This document shows positions 50,145 to 61,726 of a stretch of DNA of 64,000 nucleotides, one piece after another. The translations under genes and the position numbers were made by a program. The stretch lies in contig JABRWF010000005.1 of assembly GCA_018343915.1 (NCBI GenBank), positions 2,267,001-2,331,000 on the forward strand, read 5' to 3'. Position 1 is the first letter of the stretch, and each line of letters begins with the position of its first letter. Source of the DNA: Agroathelia rolfsii. Lineage: Eukaryota > Basidiomycota > Agaricomycetes > Amylocorticiales > Amylocorticiaceae. Below the pieces are notes generated by a model that was not told where the DNA came from, ran no database searches, and saw only the letters and a list, made by a program, of their open reading frames with translations.

Positions 50145-51797
50145 TTACAAGCGTTCGTACTCGAGACTAGCAAGCAAGAATGCACCAAGTCCTTTGAGAT
50201 CATTGACGTCTACTGGTTGACTAATATAGTACTAAAAGCCAGCATTAGTCCTGAAATACGAGCAATTAACACAATGGAAATACCTCAAAGTCTCCCGTTG
50301 TATCCAGACTTCCGACCTGTCATTCCACAGACGTCAAAGAACAATCCGTCTCTAAGGGATAAAAATGCTTACAACCACTGTGTTGAGCCAGTTAAATGTG
50401 CCGTTATGGTTGTCTACGACCCAGTTGTTCGTCTGTGCGATATTAAAATATGAGATTTACCGGATTAACCAGGTGAATGCAGCCGCAACAAACCATGTAT
50501 TGATATGCCTTCGTAGCAGCGGCAACGATGCTACCATCGGGATCTTGCACATACCCGAGACGCACGGCCTTCAAGAGTGCATAGACAAACATCGAGGAAC
50601 CACTACTCTCGAAATAGTTGCCTGTTCTTCCAGGCTGTGTCATCACGAGCCACCAAACGCCGGTTTGAGCATCCGCAGCATCGCGAAGCTTAGGTGCTAA
50701 TTGCTGAAGAATTTCCAGGAAGCTTGCATAGCCGGGATGCCACTGTGGGAAGATGGATATAATATCGACAAGTGACATGAAGTACCATCCCAAGGCGCGG
50801 TCCCAGACTTCTGGCGAGTGTCCACGATCAGGTGATGCCCAGATAGCCTTCTTTGAATAGTCATATCCGTGATATAAGAGGCCGGTATTGTTAGGAGCGG
50901 TAGCGTTTTGGATTGTATGCGCAAACATGACATTGAATTGCAGTGCAATATCATCTACGAGATAAAGTTCGTCGATTGAACAAGTTATGAGAATGTACTA
51001 AGACTTACCCCATGCCGTCGAGTTGTTAGCATCAAGATCATGAGTGTATTGAGCATAGAACATATCGCCCATATAGATGCCGTCCAGCCATCCTACAGAC
51101 TCTTAGCATAGATGATACAATATAACCAAGCATCTCCAGGCTCACCTTCTTCTGGGTAGATGAGCTTATGCCAGAACTGGCCTGTCAGCATAAGCCATAT
51201 CAACATATGTTAATATCACAAAAGCCATAGAGGGCATACCTTCAGGAGTACGAGGATGAGTATAGAGTTGACTCCTGTATGTTTCGGCAGCAATCTTGTA
51301 TCTCGAGTCCCCCGTCTGGTTATATCTAAAAAGCCACACAATTTCAATGTCTAGGCTTCACAAGGTTACAAGCATCCAACTCTTACAGATACAGGAATGC
51401 GGGGCCAGTACGTAGCGGATCAAGGGCATAAGCTGTTAGACTACCATTGTGATATTCAGTAAGTTACATATTGCATTTGAGAGTCTGATGATTCGTACTT
51501 GTAGCCGCCAATAACGGTCCCGTTCGGTGTAACAATGTTATTCACGCCGTTCACAATATAATCGTAATAGCTCTGATTGCCGCCCCGTTCGTAGAGTTGT
51601 TGCAGGCCCCACCAAAATTCGCCATGCTCGTATGACACAGATGGCTTGCCGGAGGATAGACCGTTGCCTTGGCCCCGTGAGATGGCAGAGTTTGCTGCCC
51701 ACTCAGCGTAAGACGCAGGATGGTCTAGTGCAACCGCTGGTGAAATTGAACTCAAGCCGGCAAGCAAGACGCATAGCGCAGGAGAGAGAGAGAACAT
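50145..51797 (-). CDS. Secreted GH105 unsaturated uronyl hydrolase (YteR/YesR type)
   Basis: Nine exons from 51797-51499 to 50231-50145 give 398 residues, matching the (alpha/alpha)6-barrel family. GH105 removes the unsaturated uronic acid left at the end of oligosaccharides by pectate or rhamnogalacturonan lyases. Visible family marks: EGWLDGIYMGDMFYAQYT, NNTGLLYHGYDYSKKAIWA, GHSPEVWDRALGWYFMSLVD and, after the last introns, WVVDNHNGTFNW, VGSLDTTGDFE and GLGAFLLASLEYERL. The ATG at 51797 starts a good signal peptide (MFSLSPALCVLLAGLSS); the longer frame upstream begins with GTG and is rejected. Several N-glycosylation sequons (NQS, NGT, NQT, NNS, NNT) fit secretion. With the polygalacturonase nearby it points to pectin use; no lyase partner lies in the window. 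Confidence 0.93.
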
Positions 51798-51844
51798 GTT
51801 GTCAAACGTGCTCACAGCCTCATATCATGGATTTCGAGAGGCGC

Positions 51845-51851
51845 TTTTATA
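51845..51851 (-). promoter_or_regulatory. TATA box of the GH105 gene
   Basis: TATAAAA on the minus strand (in ggatataaaagcgcc), about 48 bases before the start codon. Confidence 0.68.
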
Positions 51852-52550
51852 TCCATTGCTCAGGCGAGAAGAGAGCTCGGCAGATCATGAGGCCAACGGC
51901 TAGGTGGGGTTATAGCTTCCATCCAATTCAGCAATGTCTGAAGATCATACATCATTGGAGGCGGCCCGGTCCTAACGCAAGACAATCGGTAATGGGAGAT
52001 GCAGGCTATTTAGTCGGTGGTAAGCCATCATACTGATTCATACATCAATACTAGCCGGAAAAGTGGACATAGAGAACTCGGGTCGATAACATCCTAGGTA
52101 ACCTAACAATTTCGCTACTGGTGATGAAGTTAATTTTAATTAGATATCTGAGACAAGAGGGGATTGTCATCATGTCATATCGTCCCCGAGAGTTGAAAAA
52201 ATAGCTGCATTCGAAGACCCATGACGGAGCTGTTGATTCGAGTTCAAGCTTTTCGAGTTCTGCCGACCCTTCCATCTTGCTTCTTGACATCACGTGGACA
52301 TCAGGGGCTGTTCATGCGGGCAAACACAAGACTGATCAAAGGATTTACGTTCGTCAAGTCCGTTCTGGGTCGGATAGGGATGAACATGACTTTGTCTAAT
52401 AAGTACACAAGGTTTTGTAGATGACGTTCAAAACCAATGTAATTTTGGCAGAGTTAACAGTGTACACTTGCATGAACCCTTTTCAATTTTGTTTACAATC
52501 AATGTGCGAGTATCAACATCAATAAGACGTAACAACAGGGTGCGAGACGC
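51852..52550. other. Intergenic: GH105 promoter and nuclease 3' flank
   Basis: About 700 bases between two same-strand genes. No ORF, RNA gene or repeat that I can support. Confidence 0.5.
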
Positions 52551-54797
52551 CTAGCAGACAGAGAATTTGGCAACCGTGGGATCATGATCGCTCGCACGAG
52601 CGGTCAAATTAGCCGAGTACTGATTTACGTGGACGTGTTCCGCCTCCACACCGCGGTTGGCAATCGCGCTCGAGACAAAGATATGGTCGAGTTGTTCGCA
52701 GCTCTGGTAGTAGTTATATGTATAACGCTCGACGGGAGGGATACCAGCCAGGACGTCAGCTTCCTGCATGACACCATCAAGGGCAGCGAACACGGAGGTG
52801 GTTTGCGTGAACTCGTTGAAGTCACCTCCGAAAATGATGGAAGCAGAGGAGTTCAGGGCAAGGATGCTTTTGACGAAGTCCTAATCCGATTCAACATGGG
52901 ATAGAAATCAGAAGGACTTCGTGGATGAATAAAGAGCTAAGCAGGGCTTACAACGGTGACATTAACCTGAGACGTGCGCTGGTCTACACCGGAGTTGACA
53001 GGAGGGCGAGCGTTACCAAAAGTGGTGGTACTGTCGAGCTTGGCAGTGAATTGAACGTTGATAGTGAAGAAGTGTTCGCCGGTGGTTGTCTGCCAAGCTG
53101 CTACGATGGGCTTGCGGGAGGCATTCCATGCTTCATTCGTAGGGTCAATGCGTCCAGGGTTGTAACTGAGAGATATGAGTGAAACGATTAGCCGTAGCAG
53201 GATGATATAAACAACAGACCTGAGACTAAGTCCACTAGACGTGCTAATAACTTCCGTGGCATCGAGAGCAGTTCCTGCAGGTGATCCGGAAACAAGCGTA
53301 ACCTTCTTCGGGTTATATCTATAGCATTCCGCCATTTCAGCCTCCAACAATAGTAGACTATGGATATATGCCACTTACAGATATGCTGGACGGATGTTTC
53401 CACCGGTCTCACCGCCATCCTCGTCATTGATAGGATCAATGTCAATCCAGGAATAAGTCACACCTCCGGGGACAGCAGCAATAGCATCAACCAGACCACT
53501 TAGGGTGACATTAGCAGAAGTGACGCCATCGTCAGTGGGACCGCTGTTATCTTGGATTTCTTGCAAGAAGACAATATCCGGATTTCCTAACTTCTCGACG
53601 ATCTGCGAGGCAATCAAAGGCTGACGGGAGTTGTCAGGAGAGTAGTTATCGACCTGTGGGTAATATGTAAACCACGAGGATAATTCTTAAAGGCGTTTAA
53701 TGTCCAAACGCACGTTATAGTCACCAATCCTGATAGAGCATGCGGATGAGGATTCGGTGACGTTTGTTGCAGCGACGTCAGTAGAGGGCGATGTCTCAAT
53801 CGTGGGAGCAGTCAGTGGTAAGAGATAGAAGAATCCATATCTATACATTGCATGAGTATGACCGACATTCGTTCATCCTCCTAGTGGACTCACTGGAATT
53901 GGATAACGCCAGTAATCTCGGAAAGTGTGGTACCGATAGCAACCGTGGGATTGGTGCTGTTATCAAGAGGTGTGCCAACAAGAATAACCTCAGGTGTACC
54001 ATCAGGAAGGCCACTGGAATCTGTGATGGTATAAACTCTTGTGCTGTAGAGACAAGTGGTTGAAAGCATACCAATTGTGATGGTCAACCCCTTGCGAGCG
54101 TTCTTGCCCGTTACAGTCCAATTACCGTAAACCCAAAATTCACCGTAATCATTGTTGAAAGAGGCAGAGGTAGGGCTAGGGACCTTAACAAGTTGGCCCT
54201 CCAAACTCTCCCAGAAGTCGAGACCGTAGACCGTAGGCTCCAACGTTCCATCGGTAGTATCAACCTGGTTGACATCATTGGGAACGGACAGCCAGCCATC
54301 ATTACCGGTGTCCAATGCCGAGAGCAGATACAGAGGTGGGGTTCTGTCAGCACCAAGAGTGATGTAAGGGGCCGTATAGTAGCCGGTGCTTTCAACCTTG
54401 ACTGTAGTAGCAGAAATCTCTGTCTGCGTGAGGTCGTTTGGGTAGTCGTTGGAACGGTATTCTTGTACTTCCCCGCTGACGTAGACGCTATCTCCCGAAG
54501 CGAGTTCGTTCAAGACGGTACTAGATGTGGTGTAAACGAAAATGCCATTGGATTCACGATCATCGGAGGAGGCATCTCCCGTCATATAGAATCCATCGCT
54601 GGTCTGAGTTCATTGATGAGTGTATCAATTTGAAATGAGATAATGCCACGCATCACCTTAGCTGTCACAATACCCCAGACGTCAGAGACAGATTCTCCGG
54701 CATAAGTGGACTGAAACTTGGTGCCTTGAATCTCGGCGACGGTCACGGCGTAGGCGGATGACGCCAATGCGGCTGCGAGGAATAGAGATGAGAGCAT
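52551..54797 (-). CDS. Secreted endonuclease/exonuclease/phosphatase-family nuclease (ExeM-like)
   Basis: Eight exons (54797-54657, 54603-54072, 54020-53894, 53840-53714, 53653-53379, 53318-53220, 53165-52952, 52880-52551) give 614 residues. The signal peptide is MLSSLFLAAALASSAYA. An N-terminal beta-rich part (AEIQGTKFQSTYAGESVSDVWGIVT, SDGFYMTGDASSDD, SGEVQEY) is the OB-like DNA-binding module seen in bacterial extracellular nucleases. The C-terminal EEP domain (PF03372) has its metal and catalytic motifs: IGDYNVDN, FLQEIQD (Glu), FGGDFNEF, and SDHDPTVAKF at the end. It probably degrades extracellular DNA, or possibly cleaves phosphoesters, for nitrogen and phosphate. Intron 2 is best drawn as 51 bases ending before DSSGLPDG; reading through it is also in frame and would add 17 residues, so this join is less sure. 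An in-frame ATG at 54884 upstream would spoil the signal peptide. Confidence 0.9.
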
Positions 54798-54859
54798 GGT
54801 CCCGCTTGATCTTGAAGCCAAGGCAACGCTGTGGGATAAAGACCAGCAGCATCGAGAGA

Positions 54860-54866
54860 TTTTATA
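54860..54866 (-). promoter_or_regulatory. TATA box of the secreted nuclease gene
   Basis: TATAAAA on the minus strand, about 63 bases before the start at 54797. Confidence 0.68.
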
Positions 54867-55990
54867 CGATGCTAGCGTCGCCAAGTAGGCAGTCTTCTGT
54901 GATGAAGATGGTTCTCGAGTTACGGAACCACTACTTTCCGTGTGGTCGAAGACAATTTGAATGACATGTTATCAGCTTCAACACCGAGAATAGGTACTTT
55001 TTTGTACACATGAAGGAGTGAGACAGCACATTTGGTGTCGAGTTGGCTACACACGTTGATTAGATCACATGTGCGACAAGGCAAGTGCGTAAAATGTGAC
55101 AGTAGCCATGTGGATCCCACCCGAGGTGACACTCGCGATACCTCAGAAGCTGATGAAAAACGAGTCCTGATGAAGCATGGTCCTAATCCAGCGTTTTGTG
55201 AAGAACGACCGGCGGCTTGAATGAGCAGAGGTCCAAGACAGAGGTCCGGGGCTGCATGCATGGGTCGCGATGCCGCTGCATGATAAAATTTGTATCCGCG
55301 AGGACGTACCCTCTCGGACCGGACCGGAACATTTATTGTGCCTTTGACTGCATGTCTACTCTTTCTTAGAAATGTAGAATTAATGAAGCAGCCTGAATAT
55401 CATGTGAATTATCAGCAGGCACTCAGGGCCCCACAATTTCAGCCTGTGCGTCCACAAGACTAGGTGTTGTATGTCATATGAAAGTGAGTTGTGGCTGGTG
55501 CACCCTGGACAACATACGATGTTACCTAACCGCAATACTGTCTTTTATAAATAGTATCAAACTAAGTGCTCGCGGAAGGACCATACCTGTTGCAGTGCAG
55601 TGACCACGAGCATGCATGACGACGAGGGAATGACATCATGATTATGCAAGCTACAACTTCACGACGTTAGACACAACGGCTTAGGGGTTTTTTTTGCGCA
55701 GATAGGAGTACTACCCGGTCGTGGCTGAGAGCACTGCTGGGAGAGAGGCATGTGTCAGTGGAAATTGGCGGCTACTGTTCCCGCCAGTTGGAAATAATTT
55801 CGTGATGCTTGGCGGCAATTGCAAGGTCATGACAGCGGACCTAATGGCGATGTCACGTCCCGTCACAGGCCCGAGTGACGAGGCTCGTACCACCACTGGC
55901 AAGTTTGTTCCGGTTCGTCTGTCTTGTTGACTTTGAACGCACACCAGTGTGCTGCTCTTCTGGCTTTCATCGCTGCCTCAGGGATTGCCT
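54867..55990. promoter_or_regulatory. Divergent promoter region nuclease / RhoGEF
   Basis: 1.1 kb between start codons pointing apart. Apart from the nuclease TATA box nothing specific is visible; a T8 run lies near 55,688. Confidence 0.45.
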
Positions 55991-58900
55991 ATGGAAAGAC
56001 CTGCTGGACCCCGACAACCCGAAAGCAAAAGAAATGCTGCCTTCGAATCCATATTCGGACGGCCCAGTGCAAATCATCACCAATCCTCCCAGATCCAACA
56101 GCTACCACCACAGGCAGCCTACTATCAGCAATCTCCATACCAGTCTTACCCAGGCTATGTAGATCGTGGCCCCACGTATCCTGCCTCTTTAAGTAGCCAT
56201 GGCGAATCCTACTACCGTCCGGCGTATCACTATCAAGGCTATTCCTCCTTGCCACCACTCGGCCCTCGGGCTCCAGGGCCACCATCTGTCTACTCCAGAG
56301 CACGATCTATAGCTGGCTCTTCATCTGGAGTTCCAGCTCCCCTACCGGAGCCACAGTTTGACCAGAGTCTTGAGCCTCTCACACGCGCTGGTCTGACTCC
56401 AGCCCAAGCTTACCAGGCTCAGGTGTATCTCAATAGTCCACAGGGCCAGCAGCATCGCCATGAAGGACTACCTCATATAGGATTAGATATCGAAAATAGT
56501 GATGGTAACTTGGGGCTAGATTTTAGCTCAGATGGCCAGCCTGGGGACAGACAGTCGACGAGTTTATGTGAGTTTCGAGTTTCCTTTATCTGGCCCTTGG
56601 AACGCTCTTCCAGGACACATTCATCTATTTGATCTTATGTCAATATGGATATCAAACAAATATTTCTGCTCTGTGTATTTCTCTCGAGTTTCTTTTGTGT
56701 GTCCACAATGTAGCACGGGTTGATCATGCTGGCGCCGAAACTTCGGAGCAATTGGCTTTGCATGAGAGGGATGCATGTATGAGCGTCTATTTCTACAAAT
56801 GGATACATGATATTGTTACTTTCCCAAGTGTTTGCTTTGAATTACATCATTTTTTACTGACTTCGTCGATCGATGATCAGCCAGCAATAGCTCAGGCTCA
56901 GGTCACCAAACCCCTAACAGGCGGCGCGACTCTGTGATTTCGGATGTCACCAGTGAAGCCGATGTCTACTCTTCTATGAATGGAAGAGGTGAGCCCTTTA
57001 TGAATATCTCCTTGTGACCCATCTCACACTTTCTTCACAGTCATGCACGACCGAGTATCCCAGCTACAAACACGGCATCGAATAGGCTCTTCAGATAGTC
57101 CAGGCGTTACGGCAAAGCCCTATCCTCTTCAAGTCGACACAACTCTTTCAAACTCTCATGCTCCTGCGAGCTCATCATCACCATCCTCTTCGACAATGGT
57201 TGATAGCATGTACACCACATCTGCTCGGCGATCATCCGAATCTGCGCGAACGATGCCCCCACATTTGTTTCGTGAGCGTGCTGTTCAAGACCGAGTCACG
57301 AGCATGTCGAATCCCTCCACACCTATACCTTCTAAAATGATGCCACGTTCGAGAACTCCTAACCGCCAGGGTACCCGCCGGTCGTCTGGTTCCGCTCGTC
57401 CCCGTCGATCATCGCCTGTGGTATACCCTGCACTGCTTTCCCGAGTAGCTCAAGCCTTCAAGGAGCGCATCACGTTAGCGGATCGAATTAAAGATGGTTT
57501 GACATACAGCGATGCCTTTGATGGGCGCGAAGCCGTTGATCGGATTGCGTACATCATCAAGACGACGGACAGGAATCTTGCTCTGCTTCTTGGGCGTGCG
57601 CTGGACGCGCAGAAGTTTTTCCATGATGTGACGTATGACCACCGACTCCGGGATAGCTCGGCGGAGATTTATCAGTTCCGGACTCAGCTGCGCAGTCCGT
57701 TCGTGAGTGGGGAACTGGTGGAAGATGGCGAGGAGAGGTCGGAACTGCCAGGTTCCATGTTTCAGAACTCGCTGGCTCAAGACGATGGCGATCCAAGCTC
57801 GCCGATACCGACGAGACTCGAGACAGAGGATATGCCACTGCCATCTGGGGTATTCACATTGTTGACGGACTGTTATTCTCCCACTTGTTCTCGTGATGCA
57901 TTATGCTATAGTATAGCATGCCCCAGACGGTTAGAACAGCAGGCAAGGCTGAACATGAAGCCTCAGCCTGGATTAAAGAAACAAGTCAGCCGGGAGTCTC
58001 TGGGCGATCTTGTAGTAGGTCTCCTCGGATATTCATGATTGTGCAGTAGGATAACCTCTCGATTTAGGAACCTGGTACCCTTTGGATACATACAGTGCCC
58101 AAAGAGATTGCCGATAGTCTTTCTGACAAGGAGAAGAAGCGCCAAGAAGCTATCAACGAGGTTGTATATTCTGAGCGTAACTTCGTCCAGGATATGGAGT
58201 ATCTCCGTGATGTATGCCGATTTTCTTTCTCACTTGCTACCTACCGCAAACTGACATCATGTTTCAGTCGTGGATTAACGTCCTTAAGGATTCAGACATC
58301 ATCCCTGTAGAAAGACGCACAGATTTCTTGGAACAGGTGTTCTGGAACATTCACGACATCATTGCTGTCAACACCCGCCTTCGGGATGCCCTAAACAAGC
58401 GACAGAAACAATACGCTGTTGTTGGGGGTATATCGGATATCTTCTTGGATGCCATCCCACATTTCTCGCCCTTCGTGAGCTATGGCGCACACCAGCTTTA
58501 CGGCAAGTACGAGTTTGAGAAGGAAAAGAGCTCCAATCCGGCGTTTGCGGCATTCGTCGAGGTAATCCTTCCCTCTAATGGGGATGGATTCTGGACTGAG
58601 CTGACACACCTTCTTTCCCTCAGGTGACCGAACGTGCACCCGAGTCACGTAAACTCGAGCTCAACGGTTACCTAACGAAACCGACGGCCCGTTTAGCTCG
58701 ATATCCTCTTCTTCTCGAAGCTGTCATTAAGCACACCACGGATGACAATTCTGACAAGGAGGGGCTAACAAAGGCTGTAGCACTCATTCGCGAGTTCCTA
58801 GCCAAAGTTAATGTTGAGACTGGTCGGACGGAGAATAGATTTAATCTCTTCCAGCTTGATCAACAGCTTACGTTCCGCCCCGGAGAGGAAGTTGTATGTC

Positions 58901-60992
58901 TGTTTTTTGCGCTCATCTTGTGATAATATTCACAAAACTTGTTTTGTATTTTAGAACCTTCGGCTCAGGGAAGAAGGACGCGAGCTTATTTATAAGGGTG
59001 CCCTGAACAAACGCATAGGTAGTGGTCAAGGCGGCGATTCAGGGGACTTGATCGTGTTCCTGTTCGATCATGCACTCTTAATTGTCAAACAGAAGAGTAA
59101 GAATGAACAATACAAAGTTTACCGACGAGTAAGTCATAATGCGTTTGACATTTCAAATATGCTGATCAATAGAGATATTACTCCGAAAAATAGCCAATAC
59201 CTCTCGAGCTTCTCTTGATCTACGCGCCAGACGAACAGGCTACTAACACCCTTAGGAGCAAGAATGCTCGTCACCTTGTCAAAAAGACCTCCTTCACGAA
59301 AGGCGCGCCTTACGCTCCCAACATCGCTGTGCGTCCCGAAAAAGGTGGTCACTCGATAACGTTTGTCCATTTGGGTCGCAAGCATTATCAGATCACATTA
59401 TGGGCCAATACGTATGTCAGCCAGCGGAAGTGGGTCGAGACCATCACAAAACAACAGGAGGCGATGCGGGAAAGGAGCTCGATATTCGATATGAGGGTCC
59501 TCGGCGAAGGCTTTTTCGTGGGAATGAACAAAGTCAAATGTGCAGCTCCTTTCCGTAAGTTGCCAAAATGTTAAACTGGGCTGTTATGAATCATGGCTAA
59601 ATGAGTTGATTGATACAGATGGCGGTCAAAAAGTGGTTTATGGCACTGACGATGGGGTATACCTCTCAGACCTGCGCGATCCTCATCGTTCTCCAGTGAA
59701 GGTTCTTGAGCTTTTAGATGTATCACAGATTGATTTCCTGGAGGAATATCAACTCCTTATTGTCTTGTCAGGTACATGGACCATCTTCTTTCATTGGCTC
59801 GAGCTAATGGATCAACGCCTCTACTACAGAACGACAAGTAATTGCAATACCCTTTGAAGCGATAAGTACTACAGACCCTAATGCGGGTCTCAAACGCGCC
59901 AAACGTATATCGTCCCATACGTCCTTCTTCAAGGCGGGTGTATGTCTGGGCAGGACGCTAGTCTGTATCGTCAAGTCCAGTCCCTTGTCAAGTACCATTA
60001 AGACGCTGGAGCCGATCGACCAAAACGTACGCGGAAGGAGCAAGCCAACATTTAAGAAACTTCTGCAAGGCGGCAACGACACATTAGAGCCGTTCAAGGT
60101 TAGCGTCAGCGATCATCTGATGTCATGAATAAGCCTATTTAACACTTGAACAGGAATTTTATATCCCTGTCGAGTCAAACTCTATCCACTTCTTGAAGAC
60201 TCGGCTCTGTATCGGCTGTTCGAAGGGATTCCAGATCGTGGACCTCGAGACACTAGACACTCAGGGCTTACTTGATCCCGCTGATGAATCCCTGGACTTT
60301 ATACGTAAACGGGAGAATATTAGGCCAATGGCTATTTATCGCATTGATAATGAGTTCCTGCTTTGCTATGATGGTCAGTTTCATTTCCCTGGCCGTGCCT
60401 GGATGTATTGATAGAGCAGGGATTATATAGAATTCGCGTTCTATGTCAACCGGAATGGTTGGTGGTCAAGAAAAGATTTTATGATTCATTGGGAAGGCAA
60501 CCCAACAGGCTTTGGTATGCACTTGATTATCCTTCTTTTCGAGTTCGACCTGACGTTGAAACACATTCTAGCATTGCATTTCCCCTATGTTTTGGCGTTT
60601 GAACCTACGTTTGTCGAGATACGACACGTTGAGAGCGGACTAATGTCCCAAGTCATCCAAGGAAACAATCTGCGCCTTCTATTTGCCGACACACCGCCAT
60701 CTACCACTAACAGCTCGCATCTATCTTACCAACAACATCCGAATATGTACAATCAACAGGGTTATAACCCATATGGTACGCCTCCTTTACCAATACTGAT
60801 CCCCAACCATTATATAATAACTCTACATGTCTAATAGGGCCATCTCAAACGTACTATAATAGTCCGTATCCTCGACCTTACAGTCGAGACGAGATCATCA
60901 TGGTCTCGGATGATCGAGTGCTAACACTCAGGCTTGCGGCAGATCGTATTGAATACGAGTCTTCGGACCAAGTTACATTAGCTTCGCGATAG
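55991..60992 (+). CDS. rom2: Rho1 guanine-nucleotide exchange factor (DEP-DH-PH-CNH, Rom2/Rgf1 type)
   Basis: Fifteen exons from 55991-56567 to 60838-60992 give 1,349 residues. Residues 1 to about 370 are disordered and Gln/Ser/Pro-rich (MERPAGPRQPESKRNAAFES at the start). A DEP-like domain lies near 380-465 (FKERITLADRIKDGLTYSD, DGREAVDRIAYIIK). The catalytic DH/RhoGEF domain spans about 600-790: EAINEVVYSERNFVQDMEYL, then the CR3-type helix ELNGYLTKPTARLARYPLLL. A PH domain follows near 810-985 and a citron-homology (CNH) domain from about 990 to 1,330 (YGTDDGVYLSDLR, FYIPVESNSIHFLKTRLCIG, FVEIRHVESG). This order is that of yeast Rom1/Rom2 and fission yeast Rgf1, which load GTP on Rho1 and so drive glucan synthase and the Pkc1 cell-wall integrity pathway. 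Exon 4 must end at GATCTTGTA to join EPGTLWIHTVPKEI in frame. The start was chosen as the first ATG with a family-like N-terminus; an ATG at 55949 is possible. Confidence 0.94.
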
Positions 60993-61726
60993 CATTGCTG
61001 GTCAGCTTTCCTCCGGGACTTTTGTACTTATATAACGTGTCTTTTTCTTTTCATATCGCTTGCATCATACCTCACACATCCTCTTCGGCGTGGTTTGTTG
61101 TCTCCTAGTCACTCTGTTGTCCCATACATACTCTTTTCTTCATCTTTATTATTTCTCTACGCCGTTACCTCACCTGCATATTTTCTTTTGCCTCTTGCAT
61201 CTGTACCATCTCATTACATAGGATGCACACACCATATATATATATATACTAACACTCGTGTTTCTTGACAATGTGTATTATGTCTGTGCGGACATGTTGT
61301 GAAGATTTGAGTGCGCAGGCCGATGAGTAGCACATTTATAAACACAGGGATTATGAAAGGTCACGTGCTGATGCTATAAACAACTGTGTCAAGAATAACA
61401 CAGACTGGACTAAGATTATCTTTCTGTCTTTACTGACATCGCTCTGCCTCATAATCCTCCTCTGGCACCGCTGACGACTGTCCTCTTGTACTATGCATTA
61501 TCAGAACATGCGTATACTAGTACAACCCTGCGGGTCGATGTCGGCATAACCGCCAGCCGTTAAACCGGCAAGGGTTCGAGCTCCGCTGTGCCAAGACCTC
61601 GACCGTGTAACGGATTGCTCACTTGTCTTGTCCCTCACCGTTCCTCCTTACTTTTACTGGCCTGACGCCATTACCTCCCTTCCCTCACAGTCATTACTTC
61701 GTGCCTTATTCTCTTTCTTTTTCACC
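60993..61726. other. Intergenic: RhoGEF 3' flank and chitin deacetylase promoter
   Basis: 734 bases. It contains a CT-rich stretch, a (TA)n run near 61,237-61,250, and tRNA-like fragments near 61,540-61,600 that do not fold. No gene. Confidence 0.5.

Noticed and set aside
51798..51815. Longer GH105 N-terminus beginning MSTFDN
   Set aside because: Its first codon is GTG, and the ATG at 51797 directly starts a good signal peptide.
61540..61605. tRNA-like fragment with gggttcgagctcc near 61,570
   Set aside because: The T-arm-like part does not give a five-pair stem and no D-arm or acceptor stem fits upstream; there is no cloverleaf.
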